Assembly (NCBI GenBank): GCA_007135435.1
Contig: SLIW01000397.1
Span: 1 to 5,792 of the forward strand
Source: Natronomonas sp.
Lineage (GTDB): Archaea > Halobacteriota > Halobacteria > Halobacteriales > Haloarculaceae
Direction of reading: 5' to 3'
Length of the DNA stretch: 5,792 nt
The notes below the pieces were generated by a model. The model was given only the letters and a program-made list of their open reading frames with translations, had not been told where the DNA came from and did not search any database. A program made the translations under genes and the position numbers. Of the stretch, positions 5,298 to 5,792 are shown in pieces (positions within the stretch are counted from its first letter, which is position 1; the number at the start of each line of letters is the position of its first letter).

Positions 5298-5416
5298 GGA
5301 CGACCAGACCGTCTGGACCAGACCGGCTACCGGACCAGACCGGCTACCGGACCAGACTGGCTACCGGACCAGACTGGCTATCGGACCAGACTGGCTGGCC
5401 GACCATATCGGCCACC
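5298..5416. repeat. 17-base tandem repeat array
   Basis: Five full units of the type ggaccagactggctacc start at 5315, 5332, 5349, 5366 and 5383. A decayed partial copy stands before them (about 5298-5314) and another after them (5400-5416, cgaccatatcggccacc). Units 1 and 2 read gaccgg where units 3 to 5 read gactgg; the gactgg form contains the near-palindrome ccagactgg. The array lies between the tautomerase promoter and the 3' end of the membrane protein gene. The 17-base period would shift frame, so it is not coding. It may be a minisatellite or a set of binding sites. Confidence 0.92.
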
Positions 5417-5440
5417 GCCTCGATCGGTCGGTGTGCCGGC

Positions 5441-5470
5441 CACGGACGGTCGTTCCGTCCAGTGTCCGTG
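5441..5470. repeat. Nested inverted repeats downstream of the membrane protein gene
   Basis: cacggac at 5441-5447 pairs with gtccgtg at 5464-5470, while ggacgg at 5444-5449 pairs with ccgtcc at 5455-5460 around a five-base loop. The two stems share bases, so only one can form at a time. They lie 33-62 bases past the stop of the minus-strand gene. A terminator is possible but no T run follows. Confidence 0.4.
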
Positions 5471-5502
5471 CCGTCACGTACCCACGGTCCGGCTTCCAGG
5501 CC

Positions 5503-5792
5503 TCACCCGAGGAGTCCACCGATGGCGCCCCCGATGGCGCTGTCGATCGCGAGCACGAACGCGATGATCGCGCCGACGGTGAAGACGCCGAACCCGCCGA
5601 TCAGGCCGAGCGGCCCCGCCACGCCGGTGCCGACGATGGCGATGAAGACGGCCAGCCCGACGGCCAACAGGAGGCCGCCGAGCGCGCCCGCGAGCAGCCC
5701 GTGCCAGGCACCGCGGAGGATGCCGCCTCCGGCCATGATCCCGGCGACGAAGCCCCCGAGGAGGCCGGCGCCGATATGGCCGATGACGGGGA
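5503..5792 (-). CDS. Glycine-rich multi-helix membrane protein, DUF5518-like (5' end off the window)
   Basis: The minus-strand frame is open from the right edge to the TGA at 5503-5505, giving at least 95 residues. The ATG at 5736 is probably internal: the codons before it continue the same pattern (PVIGHIGAGLLGGFVAGI), so the start lies outside the window. The visible part has about three hydrophobic segments, near fragment residues 2-20, 30-55 and 60-90, with many small-residue motifs such as GAGLLGG, GALGGLLLA and IGGAIGGLLG that allow close helix packing. Charged residues are very few. This resembles the haloarchaeal DUF5518 type of small membrane proteins, whose function is unknown; the match is from memory of the pattern and not an alignment. 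No neighbour on the same strand is visible to suggest an operon. Confidence 0.7.
   Translation of the reverse strand, partial: PVIGHIGAGLLGGFVAGIMAGGGILRGAWHGLLAGALGGLLLAVGLAVFIAIVGTGVAGPLGLIGGFGVFTVGAIIAFVLAIDSAIGGAIGGLLG

Noticed and set aside
5298..5416. CRISPR array or replication origin
   Set aside because: The units are directly adjacent without spacers, and no orc1/cdc6 or replication initiator gene is near.

Overview
The window looks like chromosomal DNA from a halophilic archaeon (class Halobacteria). The DNA is very GC-rich, with G or C at most third codon positions. The proteins are rich in Asp and Glu. Most start codons lie about 25-30 bases downstream of an A/T-rich TATA-like element, with no Shine-Dalgarno sequence, which is typical of leaderless haloarchaeal transcripts. 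Genus and species cannot be told from the sequence alone. No rRNA, tRNA, insertion sequence or CRISPR array was seen.

Left part (1-2055): the C-terminal two thirds of a PLP-dependent threonine aldolase runs off the left edge on the + strand. It converges on a small single-helix membrane protein (725-973, -). That gene is divergent from a membrane-anchored winged-helix regulator (1087-2055, +), whose two membrane segments flank a long Asp-rich and then Pro/Thr/Glu-rich stalk. The two divergent starts are 113 bases apart and each has its own TATA-like element.

Middle (2056-3736): a 386-base gap without a recognisable gene holds a 43-base tandem duplication and a possible orphan promoter. Next comes a YfcE/MJ0936-type metallophosphoesterase (2442-2966, -). 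It is divergent from pdxT (3158-3736, +), the glutaminase subunit of pyridoxal 5'-phosphate synthase.

Right part (3737-5792): a bifunctional-nuclease-domain (DUF151) protein with an unusual acidic insertion overlaps hisE (phosphoribosyl-ATP pyrophosphatase) by GTGA, forming a coupled two-gene operon. The hisE stop directly abuts the stop of a convergent MIF/4-oxalocrotonate-like tautomerase (4846-5244, -). Upstream of the tautomerase promoter is an array of about five 17-base tandem repeats. A glycine-rich multi-helix membrane protein (- strand, DUF5518-like) runs off the right edge.

Functionally this is mostly ordinary metabolism: vitamin B6 (pdxT), a B6-dependent enzyme (threonine aldolase) and histidine biosynthesis (hisE). 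The least ordinary parts are the tethered regulator with its repeat-built stalk, the tandem-repeat insertion inside the nuclease domain, and two intergenic tandem repeats. No clearly new multi-gene system is evident.
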